Assembly (NCBI GenBank): GCA_019746355.1
Contig: JAIESC010000010.1
Location: 69,509-133,508, forward strand
Direction: 5' to 3'
From: Xanthobacteraceae bacterium
GTDB lineage: Bacteria > Pseudomonadota > Alphaproteobacteria > Rhizobiales > Xanthobacteraceae
Length of the DNA: 64,000 nt
Part shown: positions 24,319 through 33,460 of the stretch, piece after piece
How positions within the stretch are numbered: the first letter of the stretch is position 1
Layout of the letters: every line of letters begins with the position of its first letter
Made by a program: the position numbers and the translations under genes
The notes under the pieces: generated by a model
What the model saw: only the letters and a program-made list of their open reading frames with translations
Database searches by the model: none
Told to the model about the DNA's origin: nothing

Positions 24319-26826
24319 CTATTGCGCAGCTTCCGTGTGCCCGAGATAGGCGGCCTCCAGCGCCGGATCGTGCGCCAGCGCCGCCGCGGTGTCGCTTCGC
24401 ACCACGCGGCCGGACTCCAGCACGTAGCCGCGGTCGGCGACCGTGAGCGCCAGCGCCGCCATCTGGTCGACCAGCAGGATGGTAACGCCGTCGTCGCGCA
24501 ACTCGGCCAGCACGTCGAACAGCTCGTTGATCATCGCGGGCGCGAGCCCCAGCGACGGCTCGTCGAGCAGCAGGATGCGCGGCCTTGCCATCAGGCCGCG
24601 GGCAATCGCCAGCATCTGCTGCTCGCCGCCGGACAGGAGGCCGGCGCGGCCCGACAGCCGGTCGCGCAGCCGCGGGAAGCGCTTGAGCAGCGCCTCGACG
24701 TCCTTCTCGCGGTCGGCGTCCTTGCGGGTGTGCGCGCCGAGCATGATGTTGTCGAGCACGCTCAGCTCGGGGAACACCTGCCGTCCCTCCGGCACCAGCG
24801 CCACGCCGCTCGCCGCGATCCGGTGCGCGGCCATGTGCTCCACCCGTTCGTCGTCGAGCACGATCGTGCCGGTGACGGGACGAAGGAGGCCCGTCACCGC
24901 GCGCATCGCCGTGGACTTTCCCGCGCCGTTCGCGCCGAGCAGCGCCACCATCTCGCCGGGCTTGACCTCGAACGACACCTCGTCGAGCACCGGCGCCGCG
25001 CCGTATCCGGCGCTGAGCCTGAGGCACGACAGGATCGCATCCTGCGAGCCGTGCCAAGGCTTGTCGTGCGAAGTCTTGGCGCGCGGCCGCCCGCGCATCT
25101 CGCCGTCGCCGAGATAGGCGCGCAGCACGCGCGGATCGCGGCGCACCTCGCCGGGCAGACCCGCGGCAATCACCGTGCCGGCATCGAGCACCACGATGTG
25201 GTCCGAGATGCCCATCACCAGCGCCATGTCGTGCTCGACCAGGATCACCGCCACGCCAAGGTCGGCGATGCGGCGGATCAGCTTGCTGAGCGCCGCCTTG
25301 TCGGCGCGCATCAGGCCGGCGGCCGGCTCGTCGAGCAGCAGCACGCGCGGCCGCGTCGCCAGCGCCCGGGCGATCTCGACGAGCCTCCTGTCCACATGCG
25401 GCAGGCCATTGGCAGGTGCGGCGAGCGCGCCGTGATAGCCGACGAAGGCGAGCAGCGCCCCGGCGGCGCGCCGGTCATGGGCCGTGGCGACCTTGCGCAT
25501 CGGATTGCCGAGCCGGCCGCGGCGCAGCGCGACCAGCACGTTGTCGAGCACGCTCATCTCGCCGAACAACTGCGTGGTCTGGTAGGTCCGCGCCACGCCC
25601 TCGCGGGCGATGCGCCAGGCCGGCGCGCCGGCGAGCTCCGTGCCGCCGAGCGTCACGCTGCCGGAATCGGGGCGGTAGAAGCCGCCGATCATGTTGAGCA
25701 CGGTGGTCTTGCCGGCGCCGTTCGGGCCGATCACGCTGGTGATGCGCCCGGGCTCGGCGCTGAAGCTCACATCGGTGGCGGCCTTGATGCCGCCGAAGCT
25801 GATGCCGATGCCGCGGACGGCGAGGGCAGAGCGCACGTTGCCGCCGGACAGAAACGCGGCGAGATCGAAATCTTTGCCGTCGGCCCCGGCCGGATCGATG
25901 CGCCGGAGATACCGCGCCAGCGTGCCGATCACCCCCTCGGGCGCGATCCACAGGACCACCAGCAGCAGTGCCCCGACGAACAGCAGCCGGTATTCGGCGA
26001 GGCCCGACAGGAGTTCCGGCAGCATCACCGTGACGGCCGCGCCGACCACCGGTCCCAGCACCCAGCCGGAGCCGCCGACGATCACCGCGAGCAGGAACAG
26101 GATCGATTGCGAGAATGGAAACGAGTCGGGGGCGACGAACATCATCAGCGGCGCGAAGATCGCGCCGGCGAGCCCCGCGAACACCGCGGAGACCGCGAAG
26201 GCCGCGGTCTTGATCGCCACCGGATTGAGCCCGACCGAGCGCGCCGCGGTCTCGCTGTCGCGCACCGCGACCATGGCCTTGCCCCAGGCGCTCGCGGCGA
26301 GCCGGTGGAAGGCATAGAGCGACAGCCCGGCGAGCATGGTCGCGAACATCGCCATCTCGCGTTCGGCGAACGCGTGCCCGCCGAGCGACGGCGCGACGAG
26401 TCCCATCAGGCCGTTCTGGCCGCCGGTGAGGTCCTTCCACTCGACCGTGCCGTGGTGGACGATGAAGGCAAAGGCGATGGTGACCATCGCGAGGTATGGC
26501 CCGGTGACGCGCAGCGCCGGCAGCGCCAGCAGCGCGCCGATCGCGCCTGCGACCACGCCGGCTGCCGGGAACGCGAGCCAGAAGCTCACGCCGTTCACGG
26601 TCAGGATCGCCGCCGTGTAGGCACCGATCGCATAGAACCCGACGTGCCCGAGCGACACCTGCCCGGCGAGGCCGAGCAGGACATTGAGGCCGACACCGAC
26701 CACCGCGGTCAGCGCCACCAGTGCGAGGATAAAGTGGGTGTAGCCTTCCGAGGCGAACACCAATCCCAAGCCCGCGGCGGTCAGCGCGGCGATTGCGAGC
26801 GTCATGACCGAAGGCATGCGGGCCAT
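24319..26826 (-). CDS. fused LivM-LivG-LivF ABC importer (permease + two ATPases)
   Basis: A single 835-residue frame starts MARMPSVMTLAIAALTAAGL at 26826. Residues ~1-325 are a LivM permease with about ten helices (GLAGQVSLGHVGFYAIGAY, GGQNGLMGL). Residues ~335-580 are a LivG ATPase, with Walker A GPNGAGKTT near 365 and LLLDEPAAGL. Residues ~600-835 are a LivF ATPase, with Walker A GANGAGKST near 629, LLSGGEQQMLAIARGLM and LLLDEPSLGLAPA. The linkers (FDLAAFLSGGNVRS; MRGRPRAKTSHDKPWHG) are short and contain no stop. LivM-LivG fusions are known; a three-domain fusion is less usual. The open frame upstream to 27747 is a shadow of LivH. Confidence 0.92.
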   Translation of the reverse strand: MARMPSVMTLAIAALTAAGLGLVFASEGYTHFILALVALTAVVGVGLNVLLGLAGQVSLGHVGFYAIGAYTAAILTVNGVSFWLAFPAAGVVAGAIGALLALPALRVTGPYLAMVTIAFAFIVHHGTVEWKDLTGGQNGLMGLVAPSLGGHAFAEREMAMFATMLAGLSLYAFHRLAASAWGKAMVAVRDSETAARSVGLNPVAIKTAAFAVSAVFAGLAGAIFAPLMMFVAPDSFPFSQSILFLLAVIVGGSGWVLGPVVGAAVTVMLPELLSGLAEYRLLFVGALLLVVLWIAPEGVIGTLARYLRRIDPAGADGKDFDLAAFLSGGNVRSALAVRGIGISFGGIKAATDVSFSAEPGRITSVIGPNGAGKTTVLNMIGGFYRPDSGSVTLGGTELAGAPAWRIAREGVARTYQTTQLFGEMSVLDNVLVALRRGRLGNPMRKVATAHDRRAAGALLAFVGYHGALAAPANGLPHVDRRLVEIARALATRPRVLLLDEPAAGLMRADKAALSKLIRRIADLGVAVILVEHDMALVMGISDHIVVLDAGTVIAAGLPGEVRRDPRVLRAYLGDGEMRGRPRAKTSHDKPWHGSQDAILSCLRLSAGYGAAPVLDEVSFEVKPGEMVALLGANGAGKSTAMRAVTGLLRPVTGTIVLDDERVEHMAAHRIAASGVALVPEGRQVFPELSVLDNIMLGAHTRKDADREKDVEALLKRFPRLRDRLSGRAGLLSGGEQQMLAIARGLMARPRILLLDEPSLGLAPAMINELFDVLAELRDDGVTILLVDQMAALALTVADRGYVLESGRVVRSDTAAALAHDPALEAAYLGHTEAAQ

Positions 26827-26828
26827 CG

Positions 26829-27701
26829 CTACACCTTCTTGATCGCGCTGCGGCCGAGAAGCCCGTTGGGCATCGCGGCCAGTGCCAGGATCACGACGGT
26901 GAAGGCGACGATCTGGGTGTAGGTCGAGCCGGCAAACGCGGTGACCATCGCCTCGATCAGCCCGTAGAGCAGGCCAGCGAGCATCACGCCGGAGGCCGAG
27001 GTGATGCCGCCGAGGATCGCCACGGCAAAGGCCTTGATGCCGAACAACGTTCCCATGTCGGAATGAACGCTGAACAGCGGCGCGATCAGCAGTCCTGCAA
27101 GGCCGGCGAGCGCGGTCGACAGCGCGAACGAAAACGCGATGGCGAGCCGCACGTTGATGCCCATCAGCCGCGCCGCATCCTTGTTCTGCACCACGGCGAG
27201 CAGCGCCTTGCCGAGCCGCGTGTAATGGAATGCGAGCTGGAGTGCGCCCGCGATGCCGAGGCCGACCAGCGGAATGACCAGCTGCAGCGGATAGACGCCG
27301 GTGCCGAACAGCTCGATCGGCTTCTGCGCCAAGAGCGACGGAAACGCGCGCGGCTCCTTGCCGAAGGTGAACAGCACGATGTTGTCGAGCACGATGCCGC
27401 CGGCGACCGTCGCCATCAGCCAGCCGTTCGAGCCGCGCTCGGCGAACGGCCGCACCAGCGTGCGCTCGATCACGAGCCCGAACAGTGCGCAGAGCAGAAG
27501 CGCCATCGCGGCGGCGAGCGGCAGCGGCCAGCCGAGCGTGATCGCGAAGGTGTAGCCCAGCACGGCTCCGAGCATCATCGAGGAGCCTTGCGAGAAATTG
27601 ACGGTGTTGGAGACCACGTAGGTGACGTGGAAGCCGAGCGCGATCAGCCCGTACATGCTGCCGACCGCAAGTCCCGTGACGATCGCCGATATCAGCAGCA
27701 T
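26829..27701 (-). CDS. livH: branched-chain-type ABC importer permease LivH
   Basis: The 290-residue permease begins MLLISAIVTGLAVGSMYGLI and contains SNTVNFSQGSSMMLGAVLGY and the LivH loop ALLAVVQNKDAARLMGINVR that contacts the ATPases. About eight helices are present. The fusion gene follows after 2 nt. With the receptor at 27791-28975 and the fusion it forms a complete importer. The neighbouring ring-cleaving and deaminating hydrolases suggest import of a nucleobase or cyclic amide rather than leucine (inference). Confidence 0.92.
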   Translation of the reverse strand: MLLISAIVTGLAVGSMYGLIALGFHVTYVVSNTVNFSQGSSMMLGAVLGYTFAITLGWPLPLAAAMALLLCALFGLVIERTLVRPFAERGSNGWLMATVAGGIVLDNIVLFTFGKEPRAFPSLLAQKPIELFGTGVYPLQLVIPLVGLGIAGALQLAFHYTRLGKALLAVVQNKDAARLMGINVRLAIAFSFALSTALAGLAGLLIAPLFSVHSDMGTLFGIKAFAVAILGGITSASGVMLAGLLYGLIEAMVTAFAGSTYTQIVAFTVVILALAAMPNGLLGRSAIKKV

Positions 27702-27790
27702 GGGCCGAGCGGTCCCCCCCGGATGGAGCGGCGGGACGCAGGGGCAAACCCGCGTCCCGCCAGGCACGACGACAAGGCGTGACGAGAACT

Positions 27791-28975
27791 CTAGTTGGTC
27801 AGCGGAAGGATTTCGCCGTCCTTGAAGTAGGTGAAGATGTAGTCCTCCGACGTCAGCGCGTCGTGGTTCGTGGGCGTGAACGGCTTGTCGTAGGTCTTGA
27901 TCAGGCCCTGGTACTTGTCGAGGTCATAGAGCGCCGCGCGGATCTTCGGGCCTTCGGTCGAGCCGGCCTTGGCGATGGCGAGCGTCATCAGGTTCATCGC
28001 GTCATAGGCATTGGCGATGCCGACCGCGGGCGTCACGTCCGCCAGCGACTTGATTGCGGGATACTTCGCCTTCAGCGCCGCCAGCACGCCTTCGGCCTTG
28101 GGCGAAAGCTTGCCGGAGAAGCTGAAGGTCTGGATGAAGTGCACGCGCTGGCCGCTCGGGCCGGCAAGCTCGCTGAAGCGGCCGCCGGCCGGGCCCCAGT
28201 GCGAGACGATCGGCACGTTCCAGCCCATGCGGTCGAGCGACTTCACCACCTGCGAAGAGGGCGCGACGTTCGCCACCATGAACAGCACGTCGGCGCCGGC
28301 GTTCTTCAGCCGCGTGAGCTGCGGCACCACGTCGACGTCGGCATCCTGGAACTTCTCGATGCCGGCATAGGGCATGCCCTTTTCGGCGAGGGCAGCCTTC
28401 AGCCCCGCCTCGTTGGACTCGCCCCAGGGGTTGTTGATCAGGATCATCCCCGGCTTCTTCGTGCTGTATTTCTTGATCGCGTAGTCGACCAGCGCCTTGT
28501 CGACCAGCACGTCCACCGCGGAGACGCGGAACACGTAGTTCTCCGGCGCGCCGTTGCGGGTGATCGGCGTGCCCGCCGCCCACACGCCCATGAACGGCAC
28601 CTTGGCCTGGTTGGCGAACGGCACGATGGCGATCGACACCGGCGTGTCGAGGCCGCCGAACAGCGCCGCGACCTTCTCGCGCTGCACCAATTCGCGCGCC
28701 GCGACCACGCCCTTGGCCGGGTTGCTTTCGTCGTCACGGACCACCAGCTCGACCTTCCTGCCGAGCACGCCGCCCTTGGCGTTGATCTCGTCGATCGCGA
28801 CCGACAGGCCGCGGACGATCGCCTCGCCCGACTTGGCCGACTGGCCGGACATCGCGGCGACGAGGCCGAGCTTCAGCGCGTCCTGTGCCGGCGCCGGCAC
28901 CGAAACGGCCGTGGCTGCCGCGGCGGCAAGCAGCAGGCGTCGTGAAATTTGCAAGATGCGGGATGGAACGGGCAT
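27791..28975 (-). CDS. branched-chain-type ABC solute-binding protein (LivK/amide-binding)
   Basis: The 394-residue periplasmic receptor begins MPVPSRILQISRRLLLAAAA, a signal peptide ending at PAPAQ. The Peripla_BP_6 fold starts LKLGLVAAMSGQSAKSGEAI and has INAKGGVLGRKVELVVRDDE, LFGGLDTPVSIAIVPFANQ and ATGVAIAD-like helices. An AGAGG site lies 7 nt before the ATG. It heads the minus-strand operon (receptor, LivH, LivMGF, amidohydrolase). Its promoter lies in 28976-29260, where a perfect TGTATACA palindrome is found. Confidence 0.92.
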   Translation of the reverse strand: MPVPSRILQISRRLLLAAAAATAVSVPAPAQDALKLGLVAAMSGQSAKSGEAIVRGLSVAIDEINAKGGVLGRKVELVVRDDESNPAKGVVAARELVQREKVAALFGGLDTPVSIAIVPFANQAKVPFMGVWAAGTPITRNGAPENYVFRVSAVDVLVDKALVDYAIKKYSTKKPGMILINNPWGESNEAGLKAALAEKGMPYAGIEKFQDADVDVVPQLTRLKNAGADVLFMVANVAPSSQVVKSLDRMGWNVPIVSHWGPAGGRFSELAGPSGQRVHFIQTFSFSGKLSPKAEGVLAALKAKYPAIKSLADVTPAVGIANAYDAMNLMTLAIAKAGSTEGPKIRAALYDLDKYQGLIKTYDKPFTPTNHDALTSEDYIFTYFKDGEILPLTN

Positions 28976-29110
28976 TGCGGACCTCTCCGGAGGGTGAAAC
29001 TGCACGTTTCGTTCGCAAGCGGCATGCCAACGCGGCGCGGCTGAAAACTCCCGGGAATTCCGGATTTTCGCGTCCGTCCGCCGCCCAAGCCGGAGGCAAA
29101 TGCCGACGTC

Positions 29111-29148
29111 TTGGGCAAATCGTATGCAGAAGTGTATACAATTTATAG
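29111..29148. promoter_or_regulatory. divergent control region with TGTATACA operator
   Basis: TGTATACA at 29133-29140 is a perfect palindrome in an AT-rich island, next to a related cgtatgca at 29121-29128. On the plus strand TTGGGC (29111-29116) and GTATAC (29134-29139) have 17-nt spacing, so the palindrome would overlap that -10. FCD-type GntR repressors often use T-G-T-n-n-A-C-A sites, and one is encoded at 30880-31623. Control of both divergent units is an inference. Confidence 0.5.
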
Positions 29149-29260
29149 CCGCGTTCCAGTACAATCCGCTTGGCCGGAAAAATGCTTGGGTTGAACCCGG
29201 AACGCCGGGCCGCCCGGACCGGCCGCCAAGCCGACCCCATGAAGCCGAAGGAGACTGCCC

Positions 29261-29704
29261 ATGTCCCCCGCCTCATCCGCCGCCAAAGCCGCCGTGATCG
29301 CCCCCTCCGACGAGACCGCCGCGGCCGCGGAGATCGTCGAGAAATTCCTGGTCGCCTCGATGGTGCCGGACCCGGAGACGGCCGCGCGCTACATCGCCGA
29401 GCCGCTGAAGCTCACCTTCACCGGCGGCCGCAAGTTCAGCCATCCACGCGAGAGCACGGCGTTCAACGCCAAGCGCTACAAGTGGGTGAAGAAAGCCATG
29501 GAGCGCTCCGACGTGGTGCCGGGGCACGGCGAGACCATCGTCTACAACATCGGCACGCTCTACGGCGAATGGCCGGACGGCACGCCGTTCGAAGGCAACC
29601 GCTATGTCGACCGCTTCGTCGTCCGTGGCGGCAAGATCGTGCAGATGGACGTGTGGAACGACAGCGCGGAGAGATTGCTCACGCGCAATGGGATCGAAGC
29701 GTAG
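29261..29704 (+). CDS. SnoaL/NTF2-like protein
   Basis: The 147-residue protein follows a GAAGGAG site. After a ~15-residue flexible N-terminus it shows the NTF2-like alpha+beta cone fold: AAAAEIVEKFLVASMVPDPE, AARYIAEPLKLTFTGGRKF, KWVKKAMERSDVVPGHGETI and FEGNRYVDRFVVRGGKIVQM. The closing DVWNDSAERLL is typical of polyketide-cyclase-like or ketosteroid-isomerase-like members. The substrate is unknown. It is the first gene of the rightward arm of the nucleobase region, opposite the importer operon. Confidence 0.75.
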   Translation: MSPASSAAKAAVIAPSDETAAAAEIVEKFLVASMVPDPETAARYIAEPLKLTFTGGRKFSHPRESTAFNAKRYKWVKKAMERSDVVPGHGETIVYNIGTLYGEWPDGTPFEGNRYVDRFVVRGGKIVQMDVWNDSAERLLTRNGIEA

Positions 29705-29784
29705 CAAGCTTCGAACCAACGCGGCCGCGGCGTTTATCCTGCGAAAAATCGGCTAATATCGGCTCCGAAATCGGAGTCCCACAC

Positions 29785-30807
29785 ATGCCGTCACGCTCCG
29801 ACCTGCTGATCAGCCAGTTGCCGAAGTGCGAGCTGCATATCCACATCGAAGGCAGCCTCGAGCCAGAGATGATGTTCGCACTGGCCGCGCGCAACAATAT
29901 CCGCCTGCCCTATGAATCGGTCGATGCGCTGCGCCAGGCCTATCAATTCACGGAGCTGCAGGACTTCCTGAACATCTACTACCGGGGCATGTCGGTGCTG
30001 GTCACCGAGCGGGATTTCTTTGACCTCGCCTGGGCCTATCTCGAGCGCGCATGTGCCGACAACGTGCGGCATGTGGAGATGTTCTTCGACCCGCAGGGCC
30101 ATACCAGCCGCGGCGTCGCCTTTGAAACGGTCGTGAATGGACTGCATCGCGCCTGCTGCGAAGCGGGCGACAAGCTCGGCATCAGCGCCAGCCTGATCAT
30201 GTGCTTTCTGCGCCATCTCGACGAAGCCGATGCCGAGCGTACCCTTGATGCGGCGCTCACGCACAAGACGAAGATCATCGGCGTCGGGCTCGATTCGTCG
30301 GAATGCGGCCATCCTCCCGGCAAGTTCAAGCGCGTGTTCAATCGTGCGCGCGACGCCGGATTTCACTGCTTCGCCCACGCGGGTGAGGAAGGGCCGCCAT
30401 CCTATGTTTGGGAAGCGCTCGACCTGCTGGGCGTGAAGCGCGTCGACCACGGCAACCGGGCGCTGGAAGACGCGGCCTTGGTCGGCCGCCTCGCGCGCGA
30501 AAAAATCCCGCTCACCGTCTGCCCGCTGTCGAACCTGAAGCTCCGCGTGGTCGACGACCTCAAGCACCATCCTCTGCGCGACATGACGCAGAAGGATCTG
30601 CTGGTGACGCTCAATTCGGACGATCCCGCCTACTTCGGCGGCTACGTGAACGACAACTATCGCGCGCTCGCAAGGTCGATTTCGCTCACGCCGGAAGAGA
30701 TTGTCGCGGTCGCACGCAACGGTTTTTCCGCGGCAATGATGTCAGAGGACAACCGCAAGGCGGCCTTGAGTCATTTCGACGCGGTCTTGGCGCAGCTGCA
30801 GCGATGA
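29785..30807 (+). CDS. adenine deaminase-like (adenosine deaminase superfamily) enzyme
   Basis: The 340-residue hydrolase begins MPSRSDLLISQLPKCELHIH. The zinc motif is HIHIEGSLEPEMM, followed by AHAGEEGPPSYVWEALDLLG (His and catalytic Glu) and VDHGNRALED. SDDPAYFGGYVNDNYRAL supplies the final Asp pair. The DDPAYFGGY string and lack of ribose-side residues are characteristic of type 2 adenine deaminases (adenine to hypoxanthine) rather than adenosine deaminase. That assignment rests on motif recall. The ATG lacks a strong Shine-Dalgarno but is fixed by the family N-terminus. Confidence 0.85.
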   Translation: MPSRSDLLISQLPKCELHIHIEGSLEPEMMFALAARNNIRLPYESVDALRQAYQFTELQDFLNIYYRGMSVLVTERDFFDLAWAYLERACADNVRHVEMFFDPQGHTSRGVAFETVVNGLHRACCEAGDKLGISASLIMCFLRHLDEADAERTLDAALTHKTKIIGVGLDSSECGHPPGKFKRVFNRARDAGFHCFAHAGEEGPPSYVWEALDLLGVKRVDHGNRALEDAALVGRLAREKIPLTVCPLSNLKLRVVDDLKHHPLRDMTQKDLLVTLNSDDPAYFGGYVNDNYRALARSISLTPEEIVAVARNGFSAAMMSEDNRKAALSHFDAVLAQLQR

Positions 30808-30879
30808 CGTCCCGCCGTAGAAGGCACGGCGGCTTGTGCCACGCAGAAAATTTCCGCTCGGCCCGACCGAGGCTCCCAC

Positions 30880-31623
30880 CTAGCGCCTGGCCCGCTTGCT
30901 CGGCCGGGTGACGGCCGATCTCGGTTCGTCGGCGTAGGACGCCAAAATATCCTTCAGCTCTCGGTTCTTCGGCGGCCGGGCCACGATCAGCGCGCGGTTC
31001 GCCACGCCCTCGAGATGCTCGTCCATCAGCGTCGAGGCGCGGTTCGCGTCGCCGGCGGCGAGCGCCGCGATCAGCGCGCGATGCTCATTGACCGCGCATT
31101 CCGAGGAATGCGGGCGGCTGTAGAGCGCGAGGATCAGCCCGCAGCGCAACGAGACCTCGCTGATGTAGCGGGCCAGCACCGGGCTGCCGGTCATTTCCGC
31201 GAGCAGAATATGAAATTCGGTGGCAAGCCGAATCGACAGCGGCTCGTTGTTGCCGCGCGCCTTCTCCTCCTCGTCGACATGGGCTTGCAGCGTCCTGATC
31301 TGCTCGCGCGTCAGCCGGCCGGCCAGTCGCGCCATCACCAGGCGTTCGAGCCCGAGCCGCACGTCGAACGTGTCGCGCGCCTCCTCCCAGGCGGGCGTGG
31401 CGACGGCCGCGCCGCGGTTGCGGCGCAACTCGACCAGTCCTTCGGCCGCAAGCTGGCTCAAGGCGCTGCGGACAATGGTGCGGCTTGCACCGAAGCGCTC
31501 GCCGATCGCGTCTTCCGGCAGCTTGGCGCCGGGCTCCAGCGCCTGCTCGATGATCGCATGCCGCAGCGCACGGTAGATCTGGCCCGCGCGATCGGTGCCA
31601 GGTTTCGTGCTCCGCTTGGCCAT
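30880..31623 (-). CDS. GntR family regulator, FCD subfamily
   Basis: The 247-residue regulator has a winged-helix part (GQIYRALRHAIIEQALEPGA, IGERFGASRTIVRSALSQLA) at about residues 14-75. An all-helical FCD ligand domain follows (DVRLGLERLVMARLAGRLTR, EFHILLAEMTGSPVLARYI, HRALIAALAAGDANRASTLM); its His and Asp residues usually bind a metal that touches the carboxylate effector. It lies between the adenine-deaminase-like gene and the amidohydrolase pair, and is the likely controller of the region. On its own strand TTGACC and GCCATA with 17-nt spacing lie just upstream. Confidence 0.9.
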   Translation of the reverse strand: MAKRSTKPGTDRAGQIYRALRHAIIEQALEPGAKLPEDAIGERFGASRTIVRSALSQLAAEGLVELRRNRGAAVATPAWEEARDTFDVRLGLERLVMARLAGRLTREQIRTLQAHVDEEEKARGNNEPLSIRLATEFHILLAEMTGSPVLARYISEVSLRCGLILALYSRPHSSECAVNEHRALIAALAAGDANRASTLMDEHLEGVANRALIVARPPKNRELKDILASYADEPRSAVTRPSKRARR

Positions 31624-32002
31624 GCTGCATCGCTCCAGCGCTTCGGTCTTATGGCCATGAAACGGGCCGTGCGGTCAATTGCCGTCCCATAAGCTATCGC
31701 CCGCCCGCCGCCACGCGTTGCTCGCGCATCTCCTCCAGCGCCCGCGCAAGCCGCTCGGCAAAGATCGCCGCGGGGATCGGCAGGGTGCGCGCCCGCAACC
31801 TGCCGGCCAAGGCCGATCGGATGCCGGCGATTCTGTCCAATTGACCGAAACGGAAGAGCCCGCAATCATCTCGTTGGTGCAATTCGGGCGGTGCGCTCCC
31901 CTGAAAGGGAGAGGGGCGGGGTGGGGGTCCGTTTGTGCACATGATCGGCTCTGCCCGGCTCACCATAGCCGTGGAACGACTGGATCATATCCTGGCGGGA
32001 CA
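31624..32002. other. intergenic region without a supported gene
   Basis: The 379 bp contain the GntR promoter side and a short minus-strand frame ending EERLARALEEMREQRVAAGG-like that may be a gene-end relic but has no recognisable family. Between 31907 and 31930 lies a ccctgaaagggagaggggcgggg tract of the kind dispersed in many proteobacterial genomes. The plus-strand amidohydrolase promoter should lie here but no clear -35/-10 pair was seen. Confidence 0.5.
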
Positions 32003-33451
32003 ATGCCGATGCGTGAACTGACGTGCACTCATATCCAACCGAACGCCGAGCTACCTGCGGCGGGCGCGCACGTCATCAGGGTCGACGGCGACCGCATTGT
32101 CGCGGTCGAGCCGGGGAAGCCCGGCGCCCGGCGGTTCCTGGCGCTTCCGGCGCTGATCAACGCCCATGACCACGCCCGCGTCACCTCGACCACGGCCTAC
32201 GGCGGCGCCGGCAAACCGCTGGAAACCTGGGCTGCATATCTCGCGCTGCTGCCGTCGATCGATCCCTATCTCGCGGGCGCCGTGTCGCTGTCGCGTAGCG
32301 CGCTCGGCGGCGCGGCCGCGATCATGGTGCACTACACCCGCGTTCAGGGCCTCACGGATCTGCCGACCGAGGTGGCCGAGGTGGCGCGCGCGGCGCGGGA
32401 CGTCGGCGTGCGCGTGGGCTTTGCTGTGACGATGCGAAACCGCAATCCGCTGGTCTATGGGCCGTCGGAGCCGATCCTTGCCGCGCTGTCGCCGCAGGCC
32501 CGCGTCGAGGTCGAGAAGCGATATCTCAAACCGCCGCTTTCGGTCGAGCAGCAGATCGCACTGGTTGACGCCGTCGCGAGCGCCGCAGCCAACCCGATGT
32601 TCGACGTGCAATACGGCCCGCAGGCGATGCAGTGGTGCACGGACGAATTGCTGGAAGCGATCGCCGATGCCTCGAAGCGCACCGGCCGCCGCATCCACAT
32701 GCATCTTCTGGAGACCAGCACCCAGCGCACCTGGCTCGACGCCAATTATCCGGACGGCATCCTGAAATTCCTCGATCGCATCGGCTTCCTCAGCCCGCGG
32801 CTGACGCTCGCCCATTGCACCTGGGCGCGGCCCGACGAGCTCGAGCTGATCGCCGCGCGCGGTGCGACCATCGCCGTCAACACCAGCTCGAACCTGCACC
32901 TGCGTTCCGGCATCGCGCCGGTCAAGGAGATGGTGAAGCGCGGCTGCCGCGTCGCGCTTGGCCTCGACGGCTCGACCTTCGACGAGGACGACGACGCGCT
33001 CCGCGAAATGCGGCTGGCGCATTTTCTGCATCAGGGCTGGGCCTTCACCACCGATGTCGATCGTCCGGCGATGCTGCGCATGGCGTTCCAGAACGGCCGG
33101 CTTTCGGTGACCAACAAGGACGATGGCGGCGCGTTGGCGCCGGGCATGCCGGCCGACATCCTCGTGCTTGACTGGGATGCGGTCGACCACGAGCGGGTGC
33201 GGCCGGACCTCGATCCGCAGGACATGCTATTCGCCCGCAGCACCATGCGCCACATCCATGAGCTGATCGTCGCCGGGCGCCCGGTGGTGCGCGACGGACA
33301 GCTGCTCAACATCGACTATCCGGCCATGCGCGACGAGATGCTTCAGCGGCTGCGCGCCGACATGCGGCAGAACGCGAACCTTGTGTCCGCCATCGGCGAG
33401 CTCGAGCGCGCGGTCGCCGCACACTACAAGTCCCAGCCTCCCTGCTGCTGA
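32003..33451 (+). CDS. amidohydrolase family protein (chlorohydrolase/deaminase-like)
   Basis: About 482 residues from ATG 32003, or 480 from ATG 32009. The metal motif is LPALINAHDHARVTSTTAYG. A substrate-domain histidine lies in HMHLLETSTQRTWLDANYP, then LTLAHCTWARPDELELIAA and the catalytic Asp in VALGLDGSTFDEDDDALRE. The order matches COG0402 enzymes (AtzA/TrzN, guanine and cytosine deaminases). It sits 9 nt upstream of the ring-opening amidohydrolase gene, so the two very likely act in sequence: this enzyme would generate the cyclic imide that the next one opens. The substrate is inferred only. Confidence 0.82.
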   Translation: MPMRELTCTHIQPNAELPAAGAHVIRVDGDRIVAVEPGKPGARRFLALPALINAHDHARVTSTTAYGGAGKPLETWAAYLALLPSIDPYLAGAVSLSRSALGGAAAIMVHYTRVQGLTDLPTEVAEVARAARDVGVRVGFAVTMRNRNPLVYGPSEPILAALSPQARVEVEKRYLKPPLSVEQQIALVDAVASAAANPMFDVQYGPQAMQWCTDELLEAIADASKRTGRRIHMHLLETSTQRTWLDANYPDGILKFLDRIGFLSPRLTLAHCTWARPDELELIAARGATIAVNTSSNLHLRSGIAPVKEMVKRGCRVALGLDGSTFDEDDDALREMRLAHFLHQGWAFTTDVDRPAMLRMAFQNGRLSVTNKDDGGALAPGMPADILVLDWDAVDHERVRPDLDPQDMLFARSTMRHIHELIVAGRPVVRDGQLLNIDYPAMRDEMLQRLRADMRQNANLVSAIGELERAVAAHYKSQPPCC

Positions 33452-33460
33452 AAGCCGCCG

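Noticed and set aside
26827..27747. Apparent 307-residue N-terminal extension of the LivMGF fusion
   Set aside because: The stretch is the LivH gene read in another frame (Arg-rich, no helices). LivM starts at 26826, two nt after the LivH stop.
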